Part shown: in pieces, positions 11,101 to 24,900 of the stretch
Layout of the letters: the number at the start of each line of letters is the position of its first letter
Position numbering within the stretch: the first letter of the stretch is position 1
Assembly (NCBI GenBank): GCA_013407085.1
Contig: JACCGJ010019016.1
Coordinates: 17,005 to 81,004 of the forward strand
Length of the DNA stretch: 64,000 nt
From: Atriophallophorus winterbourni
Lineage: Eukaryota; Platyhelminthes; Trematoda; Plagiorchiida; Microphallidae
Direction: 5' to 3'
Position numbers and translations under genes: made by a program
Notes under the pieces: model-generated
What the model saw: only the letters and a program-made list of their open reading frames with translations
What the model was told of the DNA's origin: nothing
Database searches by the model: none

Positions 11101-14100
11101 CCTGACTCCAAACTCACACTGCCTTGTGGGTCACCCGATTGCGGGAAAGGCTTCGGGAGTAAACCCCGAGGAAAAATCCGGAGAGAAGCCCCGTAGGTAG
11201 ATAACTGGCGCACAGCGCGTTTATCTGCCAACTCCCTGCTGCCTTGTAGGTTGCACTTGGCTGTGCAAAGGCTAGAGAGGTGTACTCGAACAAACACCAA
11301 GTGGTGCTGGGGAAATCATTTGTACACTATCCCCAAGAAACTTCATGATGTCTCAACGTATATCTCAGCTCTCTGCTACGGCGTTCCCGAGACGCGACGC
11401 GCCCTAGGCTCTCCCAGCGGCTGTGGTGAAAAGTAAGCTAGCTGGGGCCATAAATATCCGTAAGGAATTTTATCTGGGATGCTTGATGTTGGTAGTCAAG
11501 CAATCACAATGCGCTCTTTATTGGACTACCAAGTAGATGTTGCTTGTCTCTTCGAGGTCCGCCTTCCCGGACACGGATCCAAATCGATCGAGGTCCCCGG
11601 AGTCGATCGTACTTATTGGCTTTTTTATGGTGGGCCCGAGGATGGATCTGGTCAGCATGGAGTAGCGATAGCGCTCAGCGACCATGCTAAACAAGCACTC
11701 ATGTCATGGATGCCTGTATCCCCGAGAATCGCGGTGGTCCGGCTGAGGGTCACCCTTTGAATATAACAGTCGTTTCGGAGTATGCCCCAACCCTATCAGC
11801 CGACCAAACTACAAAAGACGACTTTTATGACCAACTTCAATTCGTAGTCGATAGAGTTGCTGGAAACGACGTCCTTTTTGTGGTTGGTGACTGGTACGCT
11901 CGTACAGGATCAGCAGATTCCGCAACAAACCGAATCCTGGGAAAATTTGGCCTATATATATCTATATATATATATATTAATATATTATATTATCTATTAT
12001 CTATATATATTTACCACAATCATTTAAAAATGAAAAAGTGCACCCGGCCCAATGCCCGAGAAAAGAAAGAAAAAAAGGTTACAATCTGAGGGGGGATTTT
12101 TTTGTCCATTGTTACACATGTCGATTTTTGATTTTTTCTTTTTTTAACAAAATTTTAAGGGGTGAAATTTGAGGGGTGAACACAAAATAGAATGCACTCT
12201 CTCCACTGTTGCCGGTTCTCAGCCATCGTCGACAGCGTGTCAAGCCACAGACACTCACTATCCCTTGGACCCCACCCAGGAAGCCGCGTTCGTCCGACCC
12301 GAGCTAAACCCGACGTCAAGCGTTTTAAGACCTTCTTCCAGATCAGCGGTTGTCCACCTGAACACCGCCGCCAGCCTGGGCCAACCGACACACGCAGCGC
12401 GCGGAAGGGTAGGCGCTCAAGCTTCATTCTCAAGACATGCCCTAGCCAGCGGAGACGGGAACGGTCGATTAGGTCTCGTAGCATCAGGCTGTCCCCACCT
12501 AGAACACGGTGCCTCACTTCAACGTTGCTAGTGCGGTGTTGCCACCACACTCGTGCAAGCCTCCGTAAACATCGATGTTCAAACACCTCCAAGCGACGGA
12601 GCTCTTCTGCGCGTACTGCCCAGCTCTCGCACTCGTAAAGCAAGACCGACCTGACTGAGGCCAGGTAAACTCTCCCCTTGAGTCTCAAACTCACGTCAGA
12701 CCGCTTCCATAGATGACCTAGACTAGTGAACGCGAAGCGAGCTCTCGCAATGCGAGAGCCGATCTCACTTTCCAGCCCTCCTCCCGCCGTGATGCAGCTA
12801 CCAAGATAGGTGAACTGTTCCACACAGTCCAGACTGAGGTCATCCACCGTCAGAATGGGATGCAACCCCTCCCAATCTTGAAGAAGAACCTTACACTTAG
12901 TTGGAGCTAAGTGCAATCCGTACCTAGACGCCTCCAATGCTAGCTGGTTCAGTGCATTCTGTAGGAACACCGGATCATCACAAAGCAAAGCAATGTCATC
13001 GGCATAATCAAGGTCAGTGACACGATTACCTGGAAGTAGCTCGATCCCACCCTCAGTGAAGCTACGGAGAGCATTCTGGAGGACATCCTCGATCGCAAAG
13101 TTGAACAAGAATGGGGACAGCGTGTTTCAGCATGCAGATCACTACCGTTGACCAATCAATTTAGCACGATGTTAGCCGCACAGCACAGAAATGCTGCACG
13201 ATTGCACATCCGTGCAAAGTGGTAGTGAGACTCCACCGTGTTTCCGCATGGAGCTCAGTGCTGGTAGCAGATCAATTTTGCACTGTATTAGCTGCGCAGT
13301 ACAGAGTGGCATAAAAACTCGAGCCTGATCCAGGCAGAGTGGCATAGTCAGAGTGGGCTAAGATACTGTCAGGTTGTCCAGGCTTAGACAGATATGAGAA
13401 AGAAAATAGAAATGGTATTGTGACTCCAGCGTGTTTCAGCATGCACCTCACTACCGGTAGCCAATCAATTTAGCACGGTATTAGCCGCACAGCACAAGTA
13501 ATATACGATTGCGCATCCATGTCAATGACTAAAACTGGTGTAGCTGATGTGATATCGCTCACTGCATAAGCCCGTAAACTATTCTCTGCACTGATTTTAC
13601 ACCTGGCCGTACATTCTTTTTAAACGCACTAGTAGCGATGATGGAACCCGTGACGTTTTGCGTGCATGCGCGAGCGTTACGGTTGTTCATCGTCGCGCTG
13701 AGACTGGACCTTAACGTGGTGCGATGGTTTGTGCACCTCTATGACCCATTGAGCTATGCTGGGTGGTGCTCTCCGAGCACCTTCAGAGTCACTCATACCA
13801 GGAAGGTCAATGGATAGAGGTCAGACGAACACCGTCTCAACCTAACCCGCGGCCTTGTGGGTCAGGCTTTTTAGCCAAAGGCTTCGGTCGAGAACCCTAA
13901 TTGTTATCCTGTCTAGGCATGGGCGACCTGGCAGTATCCCAGCCCGCATACAACGATGACCATGACTATTACTACGAAACCCAACTCCATAGTGCATCGG
14001 CCGTCGCGCACGATAAACAGGGGTCGCCTTACCTGCTGCATACAGCAGGGCGGGTAAGTGAAAACAAGCTACTGCTGGCCCTACTCTTCAAACTGTTTCT

Positions 14101-15946
14101 GACCCTTCCCCTCCCCCAGCCATTCTTAACAACTCTTCGTCTGTCAATCCCAGTTTTAGAAAAGACCGCGCTGAACATGGAACATTTTTTGTTCGCGAAT
14201 TTACAGATCACTTTCTGAAACCACGGACTTCAGCTCACATCGGAGCCATGAATGTCAGAACTCTCAGACAAATAGGCCAGCAAGCTGCACTAGCTCTTAC
14301 CTTAGATGGTCTATCTATTGATGTTTGCTGTTTATCGGAAACGCACTTATATGATCCGTCTACAATTACTGAACTTACTGCCCCAAACCTTTCAACTCGC
14401 TACTTTTTGCGCTGCTCTGGTGATTCTATAGCTGCCATCTCAGGACAGGCGGGTGTTGGTATAGTGCTGAATTCACGTGCCGAAACCTGTCTAATCGATT
14501 GGATTCCTTGTAATAGCAGGATGTGCGCAGTTAGACTAACCACTAATATTAGACCAAACTCAAAATCTTTTAATCAGCGATGCTTGTTTATTATAGCAAC
14601 TTACGCTCCGACTAACACCAATTCAAACGATGAGAAGAATGCCTTCTACGACGATCTTTATGCTCTTTTGCGACGTGCAAAAAGCTCCGATATTGTTGTC
14701 TTATCGGGAGATATGAATGCCGGACTGGGTCGCTTAGATACATCTGAATCACAATTAGGTGGCATGTTTGGTCTTGAAAGCCAACGCACAGATAATGGTG
14801 AACGGTTTATACAATTCTGTGCACAGATTGGTTCCAATGGTTGTCACAGCCGGGGGTGGTTGTAGGAATGAGCCACCTACTATCTATAAAATGCTCCCAC
14901 GTGGCGTGCGTCTTAGTAGCCTCTGACAACCAAGTCCAACTCATGGCCTGCACGAGTGGCTTTCACAAGCCCGGCGGAACTGCTCTTACTGACAGGAGAC
15001 GGGGCGAATGCGGGTGACTGGCGCCTTAAAACCAGTTTGCTCCGGGCAGATGGAGCTCGTCAGCTACTGGCAATCCATCTAAGGGAAGGAAAACCCTGAC
15101 TCCAAACTCACACTGCCTTGTGGGTCACCCGATTGCGGGAAAGGCTTCGGGAGTAAACCCCGAGGAAAAATCCGGAGAGAAGCCCCGTAGGTAGATAACT
15201 GGCGCACAGCGCGTTTATCTGCCAACTCCCTGCTGCCTTGTAGGTTGCACTTGGCTGTGCAAAGGCTAGAGAGGTGTACTCGAACAAACACCAAGTGGTG
15301 CTGGGGAAATCATTTGTACACTATCCCCAAGAAACTTCATGATGTCTCAACGTATATCTCAGCTCTCTGCTACGGCGTTCCCGAGACGCGACGCGCCCTA
15401 GGCTCTCCCAGCGGCTGTGGTGAAAAGTAAGCTAGCTGGGGCCATAAATATCCGTAAGGAATTTTATCTGGGATGCTTGATGTTGGTAGTCAAGCAATCA
15501 CAATGCGCTCTTTATTGGACTACCAAGTAGATGTTGCTTGTCTCTTCGAGGTCCGCCTTCCCGGACACGGATCCAAATCGATCGAGGTCCCCGGAGTCGA
15601 TCGTACTTATTGGCTTTTTTATGGTGGGCCCGAGGATGGATCTGGTCAGCATGGAGTAGCGATAGCGCTCAGCGACCATGCTAAACAAGCACTCATGTCA
15701 TGGATGCCTGTATCCCCGAGAATCGCGGTGGTCCGGCTGAGGGTCACCCTTTGAATATAACAGTCGTTTCGGAGTATGCCCCAACCCTATCAGCCGACCA
15801 AACTACAAAAGACGACTTTTATGACCAACTTCAATTCGTAGTCGATAGAGTTGCTGGAAACGACGTCCTTTTTGTGGTTGGTGACTGGTACGCTCGTACA
15901 GGATCAGCAGATTCCGCAACAAACCGAATCCTGGGAAAATTTGGCC

Positions 15947-15977
<31 letters not shown>

Positions 15978-18900
15978 TATATATAATATATATATTTAAA
16001 CCCAATCATTTAAAAATGAAAAAGTGCCACCCGGCAATGCACGAGAAAAAGAAAGAAAAAAAGGTACAATATGAGGGGGGATTTTTTTGTCCATTGTTAC
16101 ACATGTCGATTTTTTGATTTTCTTTTTTTTCACAAATTTGAGGGGTGAACACAAAATAAATTGCACTCTCTCCACTGTTGCCGGTTCTCAGCCATCGTCG
16201 ACAGCGTGTCAAGCCACAGACACTCACTATCCCTTGGACCCCACCCAGGAAGCCGCGTTCGTCCGACCCGAGCTAAACCCGACGTCAAGCGTTTTAAGAC
16301 CTTCTTCCAGATCAGCGGTTGTCCACCTGAACACCGCCGCCAGCCTGGGCCAACCGACACACGCAGCGCGCGGAAGGGTAGGCGCTCAAGCTTCATTCTC
16401 AAGACATGCCCTAGCCAGCGGAGACGGGAACGGTCGATTAGGTCTCGTAGCATCAGGATGTCCACACCTAGAACACGGTGCCTCACTTCAACGTTGCTAG
16501 TGCGGTGTTGCCACCACACTCGTGCAAGCCTCCGTAAACATCGATGTTCCAACACCTCCAAGCGCCGGAGCTCCTCTGCGCGTACTGCCCAGCTCTCGCA
16601 CCCGTAAAGCAAGACCGACCTGACTGAGGCCAGGTAAACTCTCCCCTTGAGTCTCAAACTCACGTCAGACCGCTTCCAGAGATGACCTAGACTAGTGAAC
16701 GCGAGAGCCGATCTCACTTTCCAGCTCTCCTCCCGCCGTGATGCAGATACCAAGATAGGTGAACTGTTCCACACATTCCAGACTGAGGTCATCGACCGTC
16801 AGAGTGGGCTGCAACCCCTCCCAATCTTGAAGAAGAACCTTACACTTAGTTGGAGCTAAGTGCAATCCGTACCTAGACGCCTTCAATGCTAGCTGGTTCA
16901 GGGCATTCTGTAGGAACACCGGATCATCACCAAGCAAAGCAATGTCATCGGCATAATCAAGGTCAGTGACACGATTACCTGGAAGTAGCTCGATCCCACC
17001 CTCAGTGAAGCTACGGAGAGCATTCTGGAGGACATCCTCGATCGCAAAGTTGAACAAGAATGGGGACAGCGTGTTTCAGCATGCAGATCACTACCGTTGA
17101 CCAATCAATTTAGCACGATGTTAGCCGCACAGCACAGAAATGCTGCACGATTGCACATCCGTGCAAAGTGGTAGTGAGACTCCACCGTGTTTCCGCATGG
17201 AGCTCAGTGCTGGTAGCAGATCAATTTTGCACTGTATTAGCTGCGCAGTACAGAGTGGCATAAAAACTCGAGCCTGATCCAGGCAGAGTGGCATAGTCAG
17301 AGTGGGCTAAGATACTGTCAGGTTGTCCAGGCTTAGACAGATATGAGAAAGAAAATAGAAATGGTATTGTGACTCCAGCGTGTTTCAGCATGCACCTCAC
17401 TACCGGTAGCCAATCAATTTAGCACGGTATTAGCCGCACAGCACAAGTAATATACGATTGCGCATCCATGTCAATGACTAAAACTGGTGTAGCTGATGTG
17501 ATATCGCTCACTGCATAAGCCCGTAAACTATTCTCTGCACTGATTTTACACCTGGCCGTACATTCTTTTTAAACGCACTAGTAGCGATGATGGAACCCGT
17601 GACGTTTTGCGTGCATGCGCGAGCGTTACGGTTGTTCAATCGTCGCGCTTAGATGGACCGCGAAGCGAGCTCTCGCACTGCGAGAGCCGACTCACCTTTC
17701 CAGCCCTTCCTCCCGCGTTGATGCACGCTACCAAGATAGGTGAACTGTTCCACACAGTCCAGATCCTGCGGTCATCCACTCGTCAGAATGGATGCAACCG
17801 CCCAATCTTAAAGACGAACCTTATCCCTAGTTGGAGCTAGGTGCAAATCCTTACCTAGACGCCTCCAATGCTGCTGGTCAGTGCATTCTGTAGGAACCAC
17901 CGGCTCATCACAACAGCCACAGCATGTCATCGGCATATATCAAGGTCAGTGAACGGTTGTTACCTGGATAGTAGCTCGATCCCACCCTCCAGTGACGCTA
18001 CGGAGAGCAATCTGGAGGACATCCTCTATCGCAAGTTGACAAGAATGGGGACAGAGGACAGCCCTGGCGCAACGCCATGGTTTTGGGAACGCACGGCGAT
18101 GGCTGCCGTTAGACCCGACCCTCCGAAGATGAGAATAAGCTCCTTCAACGATGGCGACCATCACTAGTAGGGATGCCACTCCTAAGCAAGCAGTTCCAAA
18201 GAGTAGTTCTGTCCACCGAGTCGAACGCGGCCCGGATGTCCAGAAAAGCTACGATGGTTGGTCGCCGGTACAGGTGTCTGTGCTCTAATAACTGTCGCAG
18301 GACAAAAACCTGATCCACGCATCCTCGCCCCGGGCGGAATCCAGCCTGTTCCTCACGGCAACGTAACTCTCGAATGGGCGATAGCCGACGAAGGAGGATG
18401 GAAACCAGGAGTTTAGACGCGACAGGAGTCAGGGATATCCCACGATGATTGGAACACAGATTCCGTGCGCCCTTCTTAAAGATTGGGATAACCGCCGATT
18501 CACCCCATGACGCCGGGACCCGCTCCTCAGCCCATACTTTGGTAAACAAATCACGTAACTCCGCTGCCACAAGATCACCTCCCTCCTTAAACAAAATCGG
18601 GTGGAGGTCGTCAGGACCAGGTGACTTGTGGCGCTTCAGTGCTCGAATTACATCTCTCACCTCCTGTAGATCAGGAGCGGCTAAGGAAACGGGCCAAGGC
18701 GTGCAAATCGGTGTCTCAGGCGGCGAGGTCGGAGGAGGTGGCTGGCTGAACTGAGCACTAAAGTGCTCAGCCCATCGTTCTAAGCGTCTACTAAGATTGG
18801 TGATCGGCGAGCCGTCAGTTTCGCAAATAGTCTCGCTCACTGTATTCAGTTTCGAACCAGTAGCTCTAATTAACTCAAACAACTTGCGAGTATTGCCCGA

Positions 18901-21900
18901 TGCGGCAGCAACCTCCATCTCACAAGCACGTTGCGTCCATCAGAACTCGCGGTCATTCCTTAAGCTGGCCTTTAAGCGGGTATTGAATTCTCTGCGGCCA
19001 CGGTTGTGTTCAGTGCCGGTGGGTAAAGTTCGACGGTGATCGATTAAAGCAAGTGACTGGGCCGAGATCCAAGAGCGTGGTAAAGCGCGGGTGGGTTGAC
19101 AGCTTTCAGAAGTAGCGCAGGACAGTGCTGTCCGAACGAAGTTCCAGTGCTGCTCAACATCAGACGGGGGTGCTTCTGCGAGCTCCCCGGTCAATGCATG
19201 ATGGAACTTGGTTCTGACAGCGGGGAGCATCAAAGAGGCGGTGTCTACATGAGTTCGTCTTGCGCGTGCCTTACCCCCAAATTGGAAGTTGACTGTCGCA
19301 CAGACTAGCGCATGGTCCGAGTCCACACTGGTGGTCCAGTATGAACGACAATCCTTGATGCTACCATGCCACCTGTAGCTAATAGCAATGTGGTCAATTT
19401 GAGACCAGACGTGCTGTGATGGTGAGCGCCATGTGGCCATTCGACGCTGGGAACGCCGAAATGCCGTACTGGAGAGATAGAGGCGGTGATCGCCACAGAA
19501 TGTCAGCAATCGTTCCCCGTTATCTGAACGCCCGCCATCCAGCCCATACTGACCTCCAATGTGGCGCTCGTATTCAGACAGGCGACTAACGCGAGCGTTG
19601 AGATCTCCTGCCATGATTACGACATCTGTCCTACGTGCCTTGCGAAACAAACTATGCAACTTCTCATAGAAGTTGTCCTTACTGAGATCCGCACTACAGT
19701 CCGTTGGAGCGTAAGCAGAAATCACAAACAAAATCCCTCCGCGTTTCGCGCCGCCTGTTCACCCGACAGTGGCCACGAAATCGTGCACCGCACAGTCTGC
19801 TGTCAACGGGAATCCACTCTAAGAGTGATTGCTCAGCACGGGAGCTGAGCGCGATACCGACGCCAGCCAATCCGGCAGAGGAAGCATCCGGGTCACTAGA
19901 GAGGCGCAGGTGGAATCTGCGTTCTGGTTCAGCTGGTGAGACCAACTGACAGACTTCGCTTGTGTCACGGAAACGGGTTTCCGACAAGCAGCAGATATCA
20001 ATGCCTAACGTCTCGAGCGTTCGTGCAAGGCCGGCCTGTTGTCCCGGTTGTAGCAAGGTCCGAACGTTAAACGAAGCTAACCTAAATGAAACCCGCGGGC
20101 GTAGAAGAGTTGCAGCAATCGACGGCTGTCTAGACGGCATGAGTCGTATATCAGGTAGAGAGAGCGAATCGGGGATGGTAACATGTGGAGAAGAGGCGGT
20201 AGAAGCAATAGAAGAGATAGAGTTAGGAATTTCTAGTACTGTTATTGTCATTGTTTGGGTGTGGGCGTGATACTACCCGGTTGCCCAGGCCGAAGTAGAG
20301 GAGTTGATCTTGAGGACTCCCACCTCAAGCATTTGGCCCGAAAGCCTAACCCGCAAGGCAGCGGAGCGAGATTAAGGATCGCACCTATCGGGGCCGGATA
20401 CTGTAGGTACAGTTCACAAGCCATTCGCGAGGTAGAGACCAAGCAGGGACTCCCGACATCATCCCAACCAGTCGAGCCGGTGATCCTTGCGGATTCCTAC
20501 GCCTCTCCTGGTATACAATGTCCACGAGGGACAAGGAGACTGTGTTTGTCTGGCTTCTCACCATTGACCAACCTGGTATGAGTAACTCTGAAGATGCCAC
20601 GAAGACATCACCTAGTATAGCTCAATGGATCATGGAGGCTCGCAAGCCGCTGCACCACATCAAGGTCCAGTCTCGGCGCAACGGCACGGTGCACGGTATC
20701 AACAGCAAACGATAGCTTGCTTTATTGACTTCCGCGCCGCCTTCGACTCCGTAGACCGTGGTTGTTTATGGGACATCATGCATTCGGATGGGGTTCCATT
20801 AAAGCTCGTCAACCTAATCAGAGCCTACCACAGCTCTACAAGGGCACGGGTAGGTGTCTACGGTGAAGAATCGCGTGAATTTAACTTGCACACAGGAGTC
20901 AGGCAAGGTTGCCCGCTATCGCCGGTTATGTTTAACTATGTCGTAGAGTGGATAATGAACCAGGCGTTAACAGACTATCAAGGGGTGCAAATTTCAACGG
21001 ATCTATGGATTTCCGACCTTGACTACGCTGACGATATAGTCGTTCTGGGCGACAATACCGAAATGCTGCAAAGCGTTTTAGACCGCATTAGTTCCACTGC
21101 CGCGAAAGTCGGTCTTGAGATAAACGCGGTTAAAACCAAGGCATTTTTTATACCGACACACCAGGCATCCAGCCACTTCGCGTCCAGGGTTGTCCGATTG
21201 AATACGTTCCAGTCTTCAAATATCTCGGCTCAAGTATATTGCCCAATGATCAGGCGAAAGATGAAGTGAAGTTAAGGGTCGATCGTGCTTGTAATGCGTT
21301 TTTGCAGTTGAAGGGCACCCTTTGGCGCAAGCCCGGGATCAGCCTAAAAACTAAGACGCGTGTTTATCAAGTAGCGATCCGCCCTGTACTGCTTTATGGA
21401 TACGAGACATGGCCTTTAAGGTCACAGGATGTACGCACATTAGAAGTGTTCGACCATTGGTGCCTCAGGGTAATCTTGGGCATCCGATATACTGACCGAG
21501 TATCTAACGCAGCCGTACGAGAGCGTTGCAGCGGACTATCTCCACTTTCCGCTCACATACAACGGCGAAGGCTGCAATGGTTTGGCCACGTCCTCCGAAA
21601 GACAGACACAGCACTTCCAAAACTCTTCATCGACCCCGAACCCGTTCGCACCTGGCGTCGGCGGCAAAGTGGTCAAGTGAAAACCTGGCTGTCAACTGTG
21701 AAAGAGGATGTAGACACCCTGGGTCTGCGTACCGTCTACGGATGTGCACGGATGTGCAATCGTGCAGCATTTCTGTGCTGTGCGGCTAACATCGTGCTAA
21801 ATTGATTGGCCAACGGTAGTGAGCTGCATGCGAGTACACGCTGGAGTCTCACTACCATTTCTATTTCTATTTACCCCCTCATCTGTCTAGGCCTGGGCAA

Positions 21901-24900
21901 CCTGACAGTGTCTTAGCCCACGTGCAGTCTCTGACTGTGCGGCACTTTGCCTGGATCAGGCTTGTGCTTCCATACATATACGAGACTGGATCACGATCTG
22001 CAACGATCTCGCCTCCGATCGACGTGCGTGGGCTGGTGCGATCCGTGACATCAATGAAGCCGGCTAATCCACCCGTGGAGCCAGTCGCACAAAAGTAAGT
22101 ACAATCTCGATTATTAATTAGCAGCACTTCCTTTCGCCACAAATTATGTCAATGTGCCACATGGCGCTCGCCGGATGGAAGCCAACCTTCGGCCCAAATC
22201 GACCATATCGCCATAAGTGCTCCCTGGAGAGGTTGCATTGAGGACTGTCGCTCCTTTTGGAATACTTGCGTTGATTCAGATCATGCTCTGGTGCGATGTA
22301 GGTTCTCGTTAAAGTTCTCCTGTACGAAGCCTTCGAATGGGAAACGCATTGTGGTCAAAAAACTCTTTCAGCCTGCAGTTCAAGACATTTATAGGACCAA
22401 CTTGAGTAACTCACTCCCAGTTGCTCAGTGTGCAACTGCCGATGAAAGGTGGAACAAAATAGCGAGCCGCCGCAATAACAGCCTATGAGACTGTACAAGC
22501 AACACAAAAGTCCCACTGGATTTCGCAGCGCTCTATAGAAATTCTTCACCGGCGACGCCAAATACTTCATGGTCCCGAACACAATACAGAGCGTAGACGC
22601 GTGAGGAATGAACTTAAACGGAGCTTCAGACTAGACAGAGAAAGGTGGTGGCTAAATAAGGTCGAAGAAATGGAAATAGCAAATAATGCGGGTAACGTGC
22701 GAAAACTCCTAAAAGATGGAGAAGAGTGGGACTTAAATTGCTACGGCTTCTATAGAAGAGTAAGCACAAACTAGGAAGAGGTGCCTACACCTCGAATGAT
22801 AACTGCATTCAAACAAGCTTCGTGACCGAGTAGAGCGACATCAGCACGGCAGCTTCCTTGCCGGTTTCACTATCATGCATCATAACAAGCTTTTCTCGTC
22901 ACTCCACTTGACAACATACAAGGTTAAGCAAATACTCCAAGAATATGCTTAGTGCAAGACCGCCATTGAACACAGTTTTTGGACATATCCTGAAGCATAA
23001 CTAACCATTGCGATATCTGATTGCGGGTCGAAGAAATGGAAATAGCAAATAATGCGGGTAACGTGCGAAAATCTCTTCCAACTTATTCGATCGACTGGGT
23101 CTGCGAAAAAAGGAGTGAGTGAGACTATCGTTGAGATAGACGGTACTCTTATCACTAATAAGAATCGCCGTCTCTCACGTTGGGCCGAACATTTTGAAGA
23201 ACAATTCAGCTGGTCGCCTGCAAAAGAATCTTTCCCTCATTTGAAGCAGTGTGATCCTTGGTCTGTTAGCGTAGATCCCCCTAATGATTTAGAAATTAAA
23301 GAATGTATCGAATCGATGAAACGATTCAAAGCTGCTGGCCCCGATGACATACCACCTGTTTTGTTCAAAAAAGGTAGCCAAATTCTAATCACAACATTAG
23401 GCGATCTCCTCCGTGAAGAGTGGTTGTCAGAATCCGTCCCTCCGAGTTTGGGGTGAATCGGTTATCATACATATATTTAAAAAAGGTGTGCGAAGCTCAT
23501 GCTCTAATCACCGTGGGATAAGTCTCACGCCCATCATTACGAGATTGTTAGCGTCCATATGTCTTCGAAGATTAACATCACATAGGGAATCACAGATCCG
23601 AGAGCAGCAAGCTGGCTTCCGACCTGGCAGAGGCTGTGTCGACCACATTTTTACTCTTCGACGGATCTTAGAACTGCGGCACACTTATCGACAGCCGACG
23701 ATAGCCATCTTTTTAGACTTCAAAGGAGCATTCGATTCGGTCGATCGAAATGTCCTGTTTAACACCTTGCTGTGCAAAGGCGTTCCGCAAACGTATGTCA
23801 ACATACTACGTTCACTTTATGCTCATACATCCGGATGCGTTAGGGTTTACAACGAACTCTCACCCAAATTCCACACCACAAGTGGCGTACGACAAGGATG
23901 CCCGATTTCTCCGTTTTTGTTCAATTTTGTAATTGATGCAATTATGGAATTGTGCAACGATGGTGCCCCAGCTTTCGGAGTTCACATAATGCCAGGCGTC
24001 AAGCTTCTCGACTTGGATTATGCTGATGATATAGTTCTGCTCTTCGACTCGTACACAGATGCACAGGCGATACTGAACAAGCTATCTAGTATTGTGTCTG
24101 CATTTGGAATGCGTTTGGCACCCTCTAAGTGCAGTGTTCTGCTGCAGGACATCGACATATCGAACACCACTTTATTACTTGACAATCAGGCTCTTGAAAT
24201 TGTAGATCGTTTTACGTATCTCGGTAGTTGTATCAATAATTCTGCATCGTTAGATGACGAGGTCTCGGCACGTATTTCTAAAGCGACCGTAGCATTCCGC
24301 AAACTAGGTCACCTCTGGCGTCAGAAAGGACTATCTCTGTTACTCAAGGGTAGAGTCTATAAAGCGACAGTTCGCGCTGTGTTACTATATGGGTGCGAAA
24401 CCTGGACCTTACGTAAAGAACACATTCAGCGTCTTCAAGTATTTGACAACCGGTGTCTTCGCAGCATTCTAGGAGTCAGCTGTTACAATCGCATGCGCAC
24501 CGATGCTCTCCGAAATAAGTTGTTCGGTAGTAATGTTGATATAGAGAAGCAGATCAACCTGTATAGGTTACGCTGGCTGGGTCACCTTTTACGGATGCCG
24601 GACCACCGACTTCCGAAACGGATTCTTTTTGCGACGCCACATCCTGATTGGCGTAAATCTCGCGGTGGCCAAACCGTCACATGGCATAGGCAGTGAAAAA
24701 CCTTTACTAGTAACCTTTCCAAGGTAGGCGCAGCGCGTCTTCCAGGCTGGCGTCCCCGTTATCAGATATCGCAATGGTTAGTTATGCTTCAGGATATGTC
24801 CCGAAACCGTGTTCAATGGCGGTCTTGCACTAAGCATATTCTTCGAGTGTTTGCTCAACCTTGTATGTTGTCAAGCGGAGTGACGAGAAAAGCTTGTTAT

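Noticed and set aside
12192..12638. 148-codon plus-strand frame in the array (also at 16161)
   Set aside because: It is the shadow of the minus-strand RT in GC-rich coding sequence.
5162..17065. CRISPR-like or satellite array
   Set aside because: Units are about 4 kb, carry transposon coding sequence, and the window is eukaryotic.
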